Positions 26,278 to 34,732 of a stretch of DNA of 64,000 bases are shown here, in pieces. This DNA comes from Candidatus Sulfotelmatobacter sp. (GTDB taxonomy: Bacteria; Acidobacteriota; Terriglobia; Terriglobales; Acidobacteriaceae), in NCBI GenBank assembly GCA_025462865.1, contig JAOAPI010000046.1:62001-126000 (forward strand), written 5' to 3'. The stretch's first letter is position 1, and each line of letters starts with the position of its first letter. The position numbers were made by a program, and so were the translations under genes. The notes beneath the pieces are model-generated. The model saw only the letters and a program-made list of their open reading frames with translations. It was not told the DNA's origin and searched no databases.

Positions 26278-27426
26278 ATGACTCCAACCAAAGCCAGCAC
26301 TCACACCCCGACCGGCGGATTTTCGCATGCCATGCGGCGGGAGATCTACGAACAACCACACGCCATCGCCAAGACTATCGATCAGCACCTGAAAAACGAC
26401 ATTCTCTTCCCCGGCGAACTGGATCCCATCGAAAGCGCGTTATTAACTTTTGAAAAGCTGATCATCGCCGCCAGCGGCTCCAGTCGTCACGCTGGACTGG
26501 CGGGCGAGATCATGATCGAAGACCTCTCCGGCGTCGCCGTGGACGTGGAGTATGCCAGCGAATACTGCTATCGCTCGACCCATGCTGCGGTGGAACCCAT
26601 CGTGATGGTGGTCACTCAGTCCGGCGAGACCGCGGACACGATTGCCGCCCAACGCGAAGCTCTGACCCGCGGCGTGAAGACCATTGCCGTCTCCAACGTG
26701 GCTGAGGCGACCATTCCCCGAGAGGCCAGCGCGGCGTTGATCACTGGAGCAGGACCAGAACTCGCCGTCCCGGCCACCAAGAGCTTCACCACTCAGGTCA
26801 CCGTTCTCTACCTGATGGCGTTATTCCTGGCTCGCAAACGTGGCCGGATGACCTCAGAAGTTACGCGTTCCTACCTGCAGCGCCTTCTGCGGCTGCCGGA
26901 AGCCATCGAGAGCAACCTTCGCATCTGGGACGAACTGGCCGAGCAATTCGCGCAGAAGCATTTTCGGGCTGAGAAATTCTTGTACCTCGGACGAGGCGTG
27001 CACTACGCCATCGCGCGCGAGGGCGCCCTCAAGCTCAAGGAAATTTCTTATGCGCACGCCGAGGGTTATCCCGCCGGCGAACTGAAACATGGACCGAACG
27101 CCCTGGTCGATGAAAAACTTCCGGTCGTAGTGCTGGCAACCTGCGACAAGCGCGATCCCGATTCCGTCCTGCGCTACCGTCGCACCCTTGAAGTGATGAA
27201 AGAGGTCAAGTCCCGTCGCGGACAACTCGTCACAGTGGCGACTGAAGGTGACACTGAAGTATCCGAAGTCGCCGACCATGTATTTTTCGTCCCGGCTGCG
27301 CCCGAGCTTCTACTTCCGATCCTCGAGGTCATTCCTCTCCAGCTATTCGCCTATCACGTCGCTACCGAGAAAGGGTATGACGTGGACCGCCCGCGAAACC
27401 TCGTGAAGTCGGTGGTCACGGAGTGA
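26278..27426 (+). CDS. GlmS-like SIS-domain sugar isomerase/deaminase lacking the glutaminase domain
   Basis: A protein of about 382 residues with two SIS domains (about 50-190 and 225-370) matching the isomerase half of GlmS: GSSRHAGLAGEIMIEDLSG, VTQSGETADTIAA, ATKSFTTQV, GRGVHYAIAREGALKLKEISYAHAEGYPAGELKHGP and the C-terminal PRNLVKSV. The N-terminal glutaminase domain with its Cys1 is absent. The product may be an aminosugar-phosphate isomerase or deaminase using ammonia. The ATG at 26278 is chosen because the earlier part of the frame overlaps the terminator; 26251 is possible. Its end overlaps the nuclease gene by 4 bases. Confidence 0.85.
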   Translation: MTPTKASTHTPTGGFSHAMRREIYEQPHAIAKTIDQHLKNDILFPGELDPIESALLTFEKLIIAASGSSRHAGLAGEIMIEDLSGVAVDVEYASEYCYRSTHAAVEPIVMVVTQSGETADTIAAQREALTRGVKTIAVSNVAEATIPREASAALITGAGPELAVPATKSFTTQVTVLYLMALFLARKRGRMTSEVTRSYLQRLLRLPEAIESNLRIWDELAEQFAQKHFRAEKFLYLGRGVHYAIAREGALKLKEISYAHAEGYPAGELKHGPNALVDEKLPVVVLATCDKRDPDSVLRYRRTLEVMKEVKSRRGQLVTVATEGDTEVSEVADHVFFVPAAPELLLPILEVIPLQLFAYHVATEKGYDVDRPRNLVKSVVTE

Positions 27427-28886
27427 CCGGCAACGTTTCTCAGATCGATCTGCAAGCCGCCGCAAAAGACATCATGCGGCAACACGGTTTTGAACCGGAC
27501 TTCCCACCGGAAGTTGGCCAGCAACTTGCACAATTGCGCGCAAACCCTCCGGCACTCACGGCGGGAGCCGACGTCCGCGATCTGCGTAATTTATTATGGT
27601 CCTCCATTGATAACGACACTTCGCGCGATCTGGATCAGATCGAGGCGGCAGAAAAGTTACCGAACGGCGACGTCAAAGTTAGCGTCGGCATTGCCGACTT
27701 AGACGCCTTCGTCCCCAAGCAAAGCGCGATCGATCAGCACGCGGCAAAAGAAACGACGACCGTTTATGCCGGCATTCGCAACTTTCCCATGCTTCCCGAA
27801 GAGCTTTCCACCGGCAAGACTTCCCTGCTGGAAAATCAGGACCGGCTCAGCGTTGTGATCGAATTTGTAGTGGATAGCGATGGCCACGTTAAGACCAGCG
27901 ACGTCTATCGCGCGCTCGTTCGCAATCACGCCCAGCTGCAATACAACTCCGTGGGAGCGTGGTTGGAAGGTAAGGGACCGGCCCCGGCAAAAGTTGCGGC
28001 CTCCGCGGATTTGCAGGTCCAATTGCATTTGCAGGACGAAGTTGCGCAGAAGCTCAAAACTCAACGCTACGAGAACGGAGCGCTCAATATCCAGACCGAC
28101 GAACTCCGTCCCCTGATGATGAACGAGCAGGTCGTCGACGTATTAAACCAGCAGAAAAATCACGCTACCGAGCTGATTGAAGACTTCATGATCGCCGCCA
28201 ACGGGGTCGTGGCGCGCATGCTGGAAAAAGTTTCGTCGCTGCGCCGCATTGTGAAACAGCCTCAGCGCTGGGATCGCATTGTGCAACTGGCGGCAACCTA
28301 CGGAGAGAAACTTCCCGCCGACCCAAATTCCAAGGCGCTCAACGATTTTCTAATCAAGCGCAAGGCGGCAGACCCCGATCACTTCGCCGACCTTTCCCTT
28401 GCAGTTATCAAATTGATCGGCCCGGGAGAATATGTTCTCGAACGCCCGGGCGATCCCGCCCCCGGCCACTTCGGCCTGGCCGTACAGGATTACACTCACT
28501 CAACCGCCCCCAACCGCCGCTTCCCTGACATCGTGACTCAGCGGCTGGTTAAGGCAATGCTTGCTGGCCGGCCAAATCCTTACTCGGACGACGAACTTTC
28601 CGCCATTGCTGCCAATTGCACTGAAAAAGAAAATGCTGCGAGAAAAGTGGAGCGGGAAATGTCGAAACGCCTGGCCGCTGCTGCCATGGAGCATCGTATT
28701 GGCGCTCTATTCGACGCCGTTGTGACGGGCGTGACCCCGCACGGAACCTTCGTCCGCGTAATGCAGCCGCGCATCGAAGGGTTGCTGGCTCAGGGGCAGC
28801 AGGGACTGGATGTCGGGGATAAGGTGAAAGTCAAACTCATTCGGACCGACGTGCAGCATGGCTTCATCGACTTCGCCCGCGTGTAG
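27423..28886 (+). CDS. RNB-domain exoribonuclease (RNase II/R family) with S1 domain
   Basis: A 487-residue protein, shorter than RNase II (644) or RNase R (813) because the N-terminal cold-shock domains are missing. The RNB catalytic motif SIDNDTSRDLDQIE supplies Asp63, Asp69 and Asp71, while the fourth acidic position is Gln72. Further motifs are YAGIRNFPMLPEELS and DYTHSTAPNRRFPDIVTQRLV. The C terminus is an S1-like RNA-binding domain (FDAVVTGVTPHGTFVRV). The GTG start overlaps the upstream SIS gene stop (GTGA), implying coupled translation. Activity as a 3'-5' exonuclease is likely but the changed residue is notable. Confidence 0.85.
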   Translation: MTGNVSQIDLQAAAKDIMRQHGFEPDFPPEVGQQLAQLRANPPALTAGADVRDLRNLLWSSIDNDTSRDLDQIEAAEKLPNGDVKVSVGIADLDAFVPKQSAIDQHAAKETTTVYAGIRNFPMLPEELSTGKTSLLENQDRLSVVIEFVVDSDGHVKTSDVYRALVRNHAQLQYNSVGAWLEGKGPAPAKVAASADLQVQLHLQDEVAQKLKTQRYENGALNIQTDELRPLMMNEQVVDVLNQQKNHATELIEDFMIAANGVVARMLEKVSSLRRIVKQPQRWDRIVQLAATYGEKLPADPNSKALNDFLIKRKAADPDHFADLSLAVIKLIGPGEYVLERPGDPAPGHFGLAVQDYTHSTAPNRRFPDIVTQRLVKAMLAGRPNPYSDDELSAIAANCTEKENAARKVEREMSKRLAAAAMEHRIGALFDAVVTGVTPHGTFVRVMQPRIEGLLAQGQQGLDVGDKVKVKLIRTDVQHGFIDFARV

Positions 28887-28921
28887 TTCGCGAGTTCACA
28901 CAATCTGCAGTGCTGCGATTC

Positions 28922-29446
28922 TTAACTTCCTCCGTGCAGCCGATCAATGTCAGCATTGGTGTAGACGTGAGTCGCACGAGCCGCATGCGCTTTTTCATAA
29001 ACTGCCGTTCCGCCCAAGGTCACTCCGTACCCACGATCCCGCAATGCTTGCGCTGTAGTCATCTGCGAAACCCCAGTATCCAACAGGCTTGCCGGAAGTT
29101 CCGTCAATGATACTTCGGAGGAAGGTTCAGCAGAACTGTTCTCGATGATGCTCATCGGAGCCCCGCCATAGTAAATAGGAAACAGGTCGATGCTGGGTAG
29201 AGCGCCGTCCGCTGGTGGTAAGACAGTTTTATTTTGTGCGCCGGCAATCAGAACTCCAGTCGCGTTGCTCGCACCCACTTCGAGCGGCGGCCCCTCGAGT
29301 GCGATAGAAGGCGTGGAAATCGGACGCGCGAACACCGGCGAACCATTCATCAGATATTGGGGGCCTTGCCCAAAATTCGTGTCCTGGCCCGTGACCAGAA
29401 CGGCGGCGGAAAAAATCAGCAGAGTGCAAACATAAGCAACGCGCAT
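28922..29446 (-). CDS. Secreted protein of unknown function
   Basis: A protein of about 174 residues with a clear signal peptide (MRVAYVCTLLIFSAAVLVTG). The ATG at 29446 has GGTGGAGG 4 bases upstream, better than the frame opening at 29467. The mature protein is rich in Pro/Ser/Gly and has no motif I recognise; near the C terminus are ALRDRGYGVTLGG and YTNADIDRLHG. It converges on the RNB nuclease gene and follows the DUF2127 gene on the same strand. Confidence 0.5.
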   Translation of the reverse strand: MRVAYVCTLLIFSAAVLVTGQDTNFGQGPQYLMNGSPVFARPISTPSIALEGPPLEVGASNATGVLIAGAQNKTVLPPADGALPSIDLFPIYYGGAPMSIIENSSAEPSSEVSLTELPASLLDTGVSQMTTAQALRDRGYGVTLGGTAVYEKAHAARATHVYTNADIDRLHGGS

Positions 29447-29518
29447 AAAGCCTCCACCAAGCGGCAAGTCCTGCTTATTATGACGCCGGAATGATGAAAA
29501 TGCCAGAGTCGTTCGCCT

Positions 29519-30055
29519 CTAACTCCCGCTCTGGTCGCGGCTTTCCGCCTCGGTCAAACGCTGCTGGCGACGCTCCCGGCGTCCTGCGCGCAACAGGAAA
29601 AACATGTAAAACACGATTCCCAGGTTGGCTGCAAAAACTACGGATCGAAGTACTGTGATCCCGCGTAGAAGTCCCCGAACCTCGAGCGGCAGAAGCAAGG
29701 TGCCCGAACCGAAAGCGATCCATTCCGCCCAGGTGCGTTGTTTCCACAGACCGTAGCCTTCGGTAAAGCGAAGCGCCGAATAAACAAATGCCAGTTTTGC
29801 CGCCGTCCACAAGCGCGTGTCAGTCAGGTTGTCGGCAAAATTTAGAAAAAGCTGTGCGACGTGCCGGTCCGTATTGATGTGAAGCAGCGCCAGCAGGCTT
29901 TCCGCCATCACCCACGCATCTTTTCGCACCAGCAAGATTGCGCACAGGCCAATCAACAAAACAAAGATGCCCTTGAGGAACTCCAGGCTGGCAACCGCCC
30001 GCAGCAGATTTTTCCGCGCGCGGTGGGTATCGATTTTCGTTGCGGGGGAAAGCAT
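29519..30055 (-). CDS. DUF2127 membrane protein
   Basis: A 178-residue integral membrane protein with about four hydrophobic segments, the first at 25-45 (LEFLKGIFVLLIGLCAILL). The patterns RFTEGYGLWKQRTWAEWIAFGSGTLLLPLEV and the basic C-terminal tail match DUF2127, whose function is not known. It is divergent from the secreted protein at 30201. Confidence 0.8.
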   Translation of the reverse strand: MLSPATKIDTHRARKNLLRAVASLEFLKGIFVLLIGLCAILLVRKDAWVMAESLLALLHINTDRHVAQLFLNFADNLTDTRLWTAAKLAFVYSALRFTEGYGLWKQRTWAEWIAFGSGTLLLPLEVRGLLRGITVLRSVVFAANLGIVFYMFFLLRAGRRERRQQRLTEAESRDQSGS

Positions 30056-30200
30056 GCTGCGTGCAAGGGAACTCTCAGATTACCACGCGCCGCTCGCCTT
30101 CGAGGCCTTCCCCCGGCTTCCTTACCTCCGTAACTGGAGCAGATTCCCTTCCGGTGACAAGATCGTTTATGGCAAGGGGTTTACTGTCAGGAGGTTCACT

Positions 30201-31196
30201 GTGAGAAAGTCCGGCGTAAAAAAGTTGGCAGGCTTATTGGTTTTATCATCGCTCGCTGGCACCGCCGCAGTGGCGCGACCGCGGGACACTCCAGCCACCT
30301 CCCAAACCGCCCGGCAGGCGCTGGTAGAAATGTTCTTCGGCAAGACTTCAGGAACCTTTGCGAAGCACTTGCCTGCCGCTACGCTCAGCGCTATCGAAAA
30401 GGCGGGCGCGTTGGATACCTTGCAGCAGTATTCGCTGCTCGCCCGCCAACTCCAGGCAAAGGGGAAAACCCTCGAAACATTTGATACTGGTTCCACCCTG
30501 CTTGTGGCCGAGGATGTTCAATCCAGCCAAAAATTTGAAATCCTAGTGGACAGCGATTCTCTGCGCGGAGACGAAGATAACATCGAAGTATCGTTCCAGA
30601 CATACAAAGACAAGCAGCCGCAGCCAACTCCGTTTCTGCCTCGTATGGCTTTTGGGATGAAAATGGAATCGGGAGTGTGGAAGCTTAACGATATTCAGGT
30701 TACGGTGCGAGTGCCGCTGGCCGACCCTGATTTCCTCAAAGGCCTGACCCAGACAATGCAGGCACGAGCACAAGCCACGTCCGCAACGGCGATGCAATCC
30801 CACACCCAGCCCGCCACAGCCAGTTTCGGCAGTGATGCAAGCGTGCTGGCCGCGATGCAATCCATTGTCAAAGCGGAAAACATTTACAGCAGCACGTATG
30901 GCATGATCGGCTACACTTGCACGCTTTCCGATCTCGACGGCTTCGGCGGTGGCGAACCAAACCCGCATCAGGCCATGTTGATCCCTAGCGGTTTAGCCAG
31001 CGGTAAGAAATACGGCTACGTCTTTACGCTTTCGGGATGCACTGGCACGCCTGCCACCACTTTTCGCGTCGTGGCCGTGCCCAGCGTGAACGGCCTTGGA
31101 CGCCGCGCATTGTGCTCCGACCAGTCAGGAGCGATCCGTTATTCGGCCGAAGGCAATTCCGCCACATGTATCGCCAGCGGCAGTCCCGTGCAATAG
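30201..31196 (+). CDS. Secreted protein with C-terminal pilin-like disulfide domain
   Basis: A 331-residue exported protein. The GTG at 30201 is fixed by a perfect AGGAGG 6 bases upstream and starts a signal peptide ending AAVARP. The N-terminal 200 residues form an unrecognised domain. The C-terminal part (about 215-331) has IYSSTYGMIGYTCTLSDL, GKKYGYVFTLSGC, FRVVAVP and RRALCSDQSGAIRY, which closely parallels the end of the zinc-ribbon protein at 33587. It is like the globular head of acidobacterial type IV pilins, but here there is no pilin helix. Role unknown. Confidence 0.65.
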   Translation: MRKSGVKKLAGLLVLSSLAGTAAVARPRDTPATSQTARQALVEMFFGKTSGTFAKHLPAATLSAIEKAGALDTLQQYSLLARQLQAKGKTLETFDTGSTLLVAEDVQSSQKFEILVDSDSLRGDEDNIEVSFQTYKDKQPQPTPFLPRMAFGMKMESGVWKLNDIQVTVRVPLADPDFLKGLTQTMQARAQATSATAMQSHTQPATASFGSDASVLAAMQSIVKAENIYSSTYGMIGYTCTLSDLDGFGGGEPNPHQAMLIPSGLASGKKYGYVFTLSGCTGTPATTFRVVAVPSVNGLGRRALCSDQSGAIRYSAEGNSATCIASGSPVQ

Positions 31197-31213
31197 GCAT
31201 CTAGATTTCGAGT

Positions 31214-32188
31214 TTAGCGTTTCCGGGAGCGCACTGCAGCGCGGAGTTCATTTACGATCTCACGAGAAGCTCGGATAGCTGCGGCGTGCTGGTTTACGTT
31301 GAAAGAGATAGCGCCCACGCGGGCATGGCCTCCTCCACCGTAGCGCTCGCAAATCTTGGCGAGGTTGACCACAGGCTCCTCCGGAGCCCACGGATTCGAT
31401 CCCACTGATACCTTCACTCGGAAGCTGCTTTTGCTCAGTCCGACGCTATAGATCGATTCGGGATGCAAGTAATAAGGTACAAACTTGTTATAGCCTTCAA
31501 GATCCTGATCGGTCACGTCGAAGAAAATCGTCCCGTCAATACATTCGGCGCGCTGCTTGAGAATTTCCATCGAGAGTTCGTGGCGCCGCAGAAGCGGCGG
31601 TAGTAAAGGCGCTACGAATGGCTCTTCCAGAATTGCCGCCAGCGACTTCGTGGCCAGGAGCGGAATCAGGTTGGGCACAAACCGTTGGTCCGGCGCCGAT
31701 TCGATCACCATGGTTAACTTCATGGCCGGTTCCTTCATCTCCACTGCCGTCTTCGCGTCGGAATAGAGGGCCCCGTCAATAATGTCGGTCCAGCGTACGA
31801 GATCTTCCACCGGGGTCGGATCGAAGCCAAAGCGCTGCTGCGCGATCATGGCAATGAAACTGGTGCAGGACTTGAAGTCAGGATCGTAGAATTTCCGATT
31901 GCTCTGGTCGCGCTCGAAATGGGCCGCGTCGGCCGGAGACAGAAATGCGCTCTCGTGATGATCGAACCACCATGTGATCTTGGGCGAACTGGAGTACTTG
32001 AAGTCGACTATGGCATTCTCGTCACCGTTAAAGTCAGATTCATTAAAGAGCGCTCCCGCGCGATGCAGAAGCCCAGAAAAGGTGAACTCGGCATCTTCCC
32101 GAATGCGCTCGCGATAAAAACGAGAGAACAGTGCCGCGGAGGAAGCCCCATCGAAACACTTGTCGTGGTAAAAGACTCTGACTTTCAA
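31214..32188 (-). CDS. DHH/DHHA1 family phosphoesterase
   Basis: Predicted metal-dependent phosphoesterase. The N terminus carries VFYHDKCFDGASSAAL (first metal Asp), followed by IVDFKY and the DHH motif WWFDHHES, and the C-terminal DHHA1 domain ends with CERYGGGGHARVGAI. Relatives cleave nanoRNAs, cyclic dinucleotides or polyphosphate; the exact substrate cannot be told. The frame opens at 32245, but the domain begins right at the TTG at 32188, which I prefer with modest certainty. It converges on the gene at 30201. Confidence 0.82.
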   Translation of the reverse strand: MKVRVFYHDKCFDGASSAALFSRFYRERIREDAEFTFSGLLHRAGALFNESDFNGDENAIVDFKYSSSPKITWWFDHHESAFLSPADAAHFERDQSNRKFYDPDFKSCTSFIAMIAQQRFGFDPTPVEDLVRWTDIIDGALYSDAKTAVEMKEPAMKLTMVIESAPDQRFVPNLIPLLATKSLAAILEEPFVAPLLPPLLRRHELSMEILKQRAECIDGTIFFDVTDQDLEGYNKFVPYYLHPESIYSVGLSKSSFRVKVSVGSNPWAPEEPVVNLAKICERYGGGGHARVGAISFNVNQHAAAIRASREIVNELRAAVRSRKR

Positions 32189-32409
32189 TGAACGCCCCAG
32201 TGAGACAGAATTCCCGACCAGCCGATGGCCTTCGATCCGGCACATTTCGGAGAGCAGGGTAAAAGTTAATAGGTTTGACAGCTTAGAGGAAGAAAGTCAA
32301 GGGGAGTCGTCCGACGCAACTCCCGCGACCAATGCCGGAATGAATCGACTCCGGCGTGGTGTTCACAAAATGCGAGACTCTGTCTCAGTTCCCTTACCGG
32401 CAGCCTGCC

Positions 32410-32841
32410 CTATCCAGCCTGTTTTTCCGCCAGATCGCCGATCACGGGCAGTTTGTACATTTGGCCCTGGTTCGCTTTCAGCAGCAGAATGATCCAGACA
32501 ACCAAGGCTCCCAGCGCGACTAATAAGTGCAAAGGAGCGGTGATGAAAATCAGGAACGGCACCACCGTCATTATCGAAAGCGCGATCTGGATGGCGACCA
32601 CTGCCAGGCAAAAGAAAATACTTTGGAAGGAGTGGAACCGCACAAACCGGCTCTGGTTATAGGGCGGCGTCACCAGAAATACGATCGCTGGAATAAACGT
32701 GACGTAGGCCAGCATGCCGGCCACATTGTCGGCGAGGCCCGAGGTTGCAACGGATGGTGCGACCGCGGCCCCGCGACCGCACGCCGCGCACGTCGTCGCG
32801 CCATCGGCAATCGCTGCCCCACACATATTGCAAAATGCCAT
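32410..32841 (-). CDS. Zinc-ribbon DUF4870-like membrane protein
   Basis: A 143-residue protein. It starts with a zinc ribbon (CNMCGAAIADGATTCAACG) and continues with about three hydrophobic segments, including the DUF4870 patterns NQSRFVRFHSFQSIFF and QGQMYKLPVIGDLAEKQA. The ATG at 32841 has GGGGAGG 7 bases upstream. The paralogue at 32965 lies just upstream on the same strand. Function unknown; such proteins are often linked to envelope or secretion functions. The stretch 32189-32409 contains no feature I recognise. Confidence 0.78.
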   Translation of the reverse strand: MAFCNMCGAAIADGATTCAACGRGAAVAPSVATSGLADNVAGMLAYVTFIPAIVFLVTPPYNQSRFVRFHSFQSIFFCLAVVAIQIALSIMTVVPFLIFITAPLHLLVALGALVVWIILLLKANQGQMYKLPVIGDLAEKQAG

Positions 32842-32964
32842 TTGGAAACCTCCCCTGTTCGAGCTTTCAGTTAGGCCGCGCGGCTTCGCTCCCACGCAAC
32901 GCTGCGGCAAAATACCAGAAAACAGGGGCCAAAGCAATCGCCAACTTTAATCGAGGATGGCAGC

Positions 32965-33423
32965 TTAAACACTAGCGGCGTGCTGTTCCGCCAGGTCGCC
33001 AATGAATGGAAGTTTGAACATCTCGCCTTGCAGGGCTTTCACCACCAGTACGATCCAAATCATGATGAATGCCAGGCTCACCACCATGGAGACCAGCCAG
33101 ATCAGTAAAGGGCCGAGTGCCGGAACGAAGAACAGCACGATTCCCCCAACTCGAAGGATCGCTCCAATAATCACAGCAGCCAAAACTACTCCGAAGCACT
33201 GAAGCGAATGAAAGCGCACGAAGGAGTTTTTCTTATAAGGCGCCACAAGAAGAAACACGATTGCCGGCACTATGAAATAAGACAGGGCCCCGGCCAAGGT
33301 TTCGGGCAGCACCCCGACCTTTCCTTGCGCCCGGGTGGCTGCAAGCATCGTGTGGCCGCAACCCGGACAAAAGCCTGCAGTGTCGGGCATTTGTGCCGCG
33401 CAGTGTGGGCAGGCAAGAGTCAT
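32965..33423 (-). CDS. Zinc-ribbon DUF4870-like membrane protein (paralogue)
   Basis: A 152-residue paralogue of the gene at 32410. The zinc ribbon is CPHCAAQMPDTAGFCPGCG, followed by hydrophobic segments and the shared patterns NSFVRFHSLQCFG and QGEMFKLPFIGDLAEQHA. The ATG at 33423 has AAGGAAG upstream; the longer frame to 33780 is an artefact. It is divergent from the chimeric protein at 33587, so the two may share a control region (33424-33586). Confidence 0.78.
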   Translation of the reverse strand: MTLACPHCAAQMPDTAGFCPGCGHTMLAATRAQGKVGVLPETLAGALSYFIVPAIVFLLVAPYKKNSFVRFHSLQCFGVVLAAVIIGAILRVGGIVLFFVPALGPLLIWLVSMVVSLAFIMIWIVLVVKALQGEMFKLPFIGDLAEQHAASV

Positions 33424-33586
33424 GTTCTTCAAACTTCCTTTGCCGCGCACCTTATCAGAAGGCGGTGGCGTGAGGCAATCGGGTGTGAACCTATCTAGAG
33501 AATTGCCGCGCCTCCGGGGCGGTAGTACCGTTGTGAAAATTCGCATAAATCCAGATGTGTCACGCTCAGACTCGGAGGTGAACCGC

Positions 33587-34300
33587 GTGTTCTGTCCCGG
33601 CTGTGGCAACGACGTTGCGGTGGGCGAAAGATTCTGCAGAGTCTGCGGGAAGGAAGTCTCCGCTCCAGTAGCCGCCGCACCCGCAGTCGGAGCGCCAGCG
33701 AAAACAAGCGGAAAAGCAATCGCCAGCTTGGTCTGTGGACTCTTCCTCTTCGCCTTTCCCATGTCGATTCTGGCCGTCATATTCGGTCATCTCTCCCTGT
33801 CGGAGATCCGCAAGAGCGCCGGCCGTATTAAAGGAGAAGGCTTGGCGATGACCGGGCTTGTACTGGGCTACCTCGGCCTGGCGGCGATTCCCGTCATCCT
33901 GATCATCGCTGCAATTGCGATTCCCAATCTGTTGCGCGCGCGAATGGCGGCCAACGAATCATCAGCAGTAGGAGGAGTTCATACCTTGATGGTCGCTGAA
34001 GTCACCTACTCCAGCAACCATCCGCAGGCCGGATATACCTGCAGTCTTTCCGAATTGGCTGGCGCCGGGTTGATCCAGGGAAACCTGGCAGCCGGACAGC
34101 AACATGGATATACCTTTGAGTTGTTAGGCTGCAGCGCGACGGAGGAAGGTGGCGCTAACAGTCAGTTCCGAATCGTAGCTTATCCCGTGACTCAAAACAC
34201 GACAGGGAAGCGCGCCTTTTGTTCCGACGAATCGGGCATCATCAAAATGGATGGAAATGGATCACCGCAGGATTGCATGAGCAGCGGCTCCGCCATCTAG
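33587..34300 (+). CDS. Chimeric membrane protein: zinc ribbon, DUF4190, type IV pilin-like module
   Basis: A 237-residue protein. The GTG at 33587 is fixed by GGAGGTG 6 bases upstream. Domains in order: zinc ribbon (FCPGCGNDVAVGERFCRVCG, 2-21), a linker, two DUF4190-type membrane helices (GKAIASLVCGLFLF... and GLAMTGLVLGYLGLAAIP), the C-terminal half of an acidobacterial pilin helix (IIAAIAIPNLLRARMAANESS), and a pilin-like globular head with two likely disulfides ending CSDESGIIKM. No prepilin-peptidase cleavage site or Glu5 is present, so it is not an ordinary pilin. The head parallels that of the protein at 30201. Confidence 0.75.
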   Translation: MFCPGCGNDVAVGERFCRVCGKEVSAPVAAAPAVGAPAKTSGKAIASLVCGLFLFAFPMSILAVIFGHLSLSEIRKSAGRIKGEGLAMTGLVLGYLGLAAIPVILIIAAIAIPNLLRARMAANESSAVGGVHTLMVAEVTYSSNHPQAGYTCSLSELAGAGLIQGNLAAGQQHGYTFELLGCSATEEGGANSQFRIVAYPVTQNTTGKRAFCSDESGIIKMDGNGSPQDCMSSGSAI

Positions 34301-34349
34301 GCTCGGTTCGCAGGAACGTCTCGCAAATTAGCGATCTTGGAGGAAATGC

Positions 34350-34718
34350 ATGTTCTGTACTCAATGCGGCGCCAGTAACGCGGACAACGCGACTGTTTGT
34401 GTGCAGTGCGGAAGAAATTTACAGCCGGCTCCTCTCGCCGCACGGCCGGCCGCCATGACGTCCGCCGTCTACGTGCCAAATTACCTCGTCTTCGCGATCC
34501 TCACCACCGTTCTTTGTTGTCTGCCTGCGGGCATTCCCGCAATTGTCTATGCCGCTCAGGTCAATGGCAAACTCCAGGCTGGAGACATCGCCGGTGCGCA
34601 AGCCGCCTCGAAAAACGCCAAGATGTGGTGCTGGATTGCTTTGGGTGCGGGCCTTGCAGTCGGCATACTTTATGGCCTTTTGATCGGCGCAGGGGTTATG
34701 AGTCGCATGCACCGCTAG
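34350..34718 (+). CDS. Zinc-ribbon dispanin/CD225-like membrane protein
   Basis: A 122-residue protein with N-terminal zinc ribbon (CTQCGASNADNATVCVQCG) and a CD225/dispanin-type two-helix domain: YLVFAILTTVLCCLPAGIPAIVYAAQVNGKL followed by AGAQAASKNAKMWCWIALGAG. The CC-LPAGI and conserved Lys/Trp pattern matches the family that includes animal interferon-induced transmembrane proteins; the bacterial role is unknown. The ATG has GGAGG 6 bases upstream. It follows the chimeric protein by 49 bases in the same orientation. Confidence 0.82.
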   Translation: MFCTQCGASNADNATVCVQCGRNLQPAPLAARPAAMTSAVYVPNYLVFAILTTVLCCLPAGIPAIVYAAQVNGKLQAGDIAGAQAASKNAKMWCWIALGAGLAVGILYGLLIGAGVMSRMHR

Positions 34719-34732
34719 AGTTGAGTTTCTTA

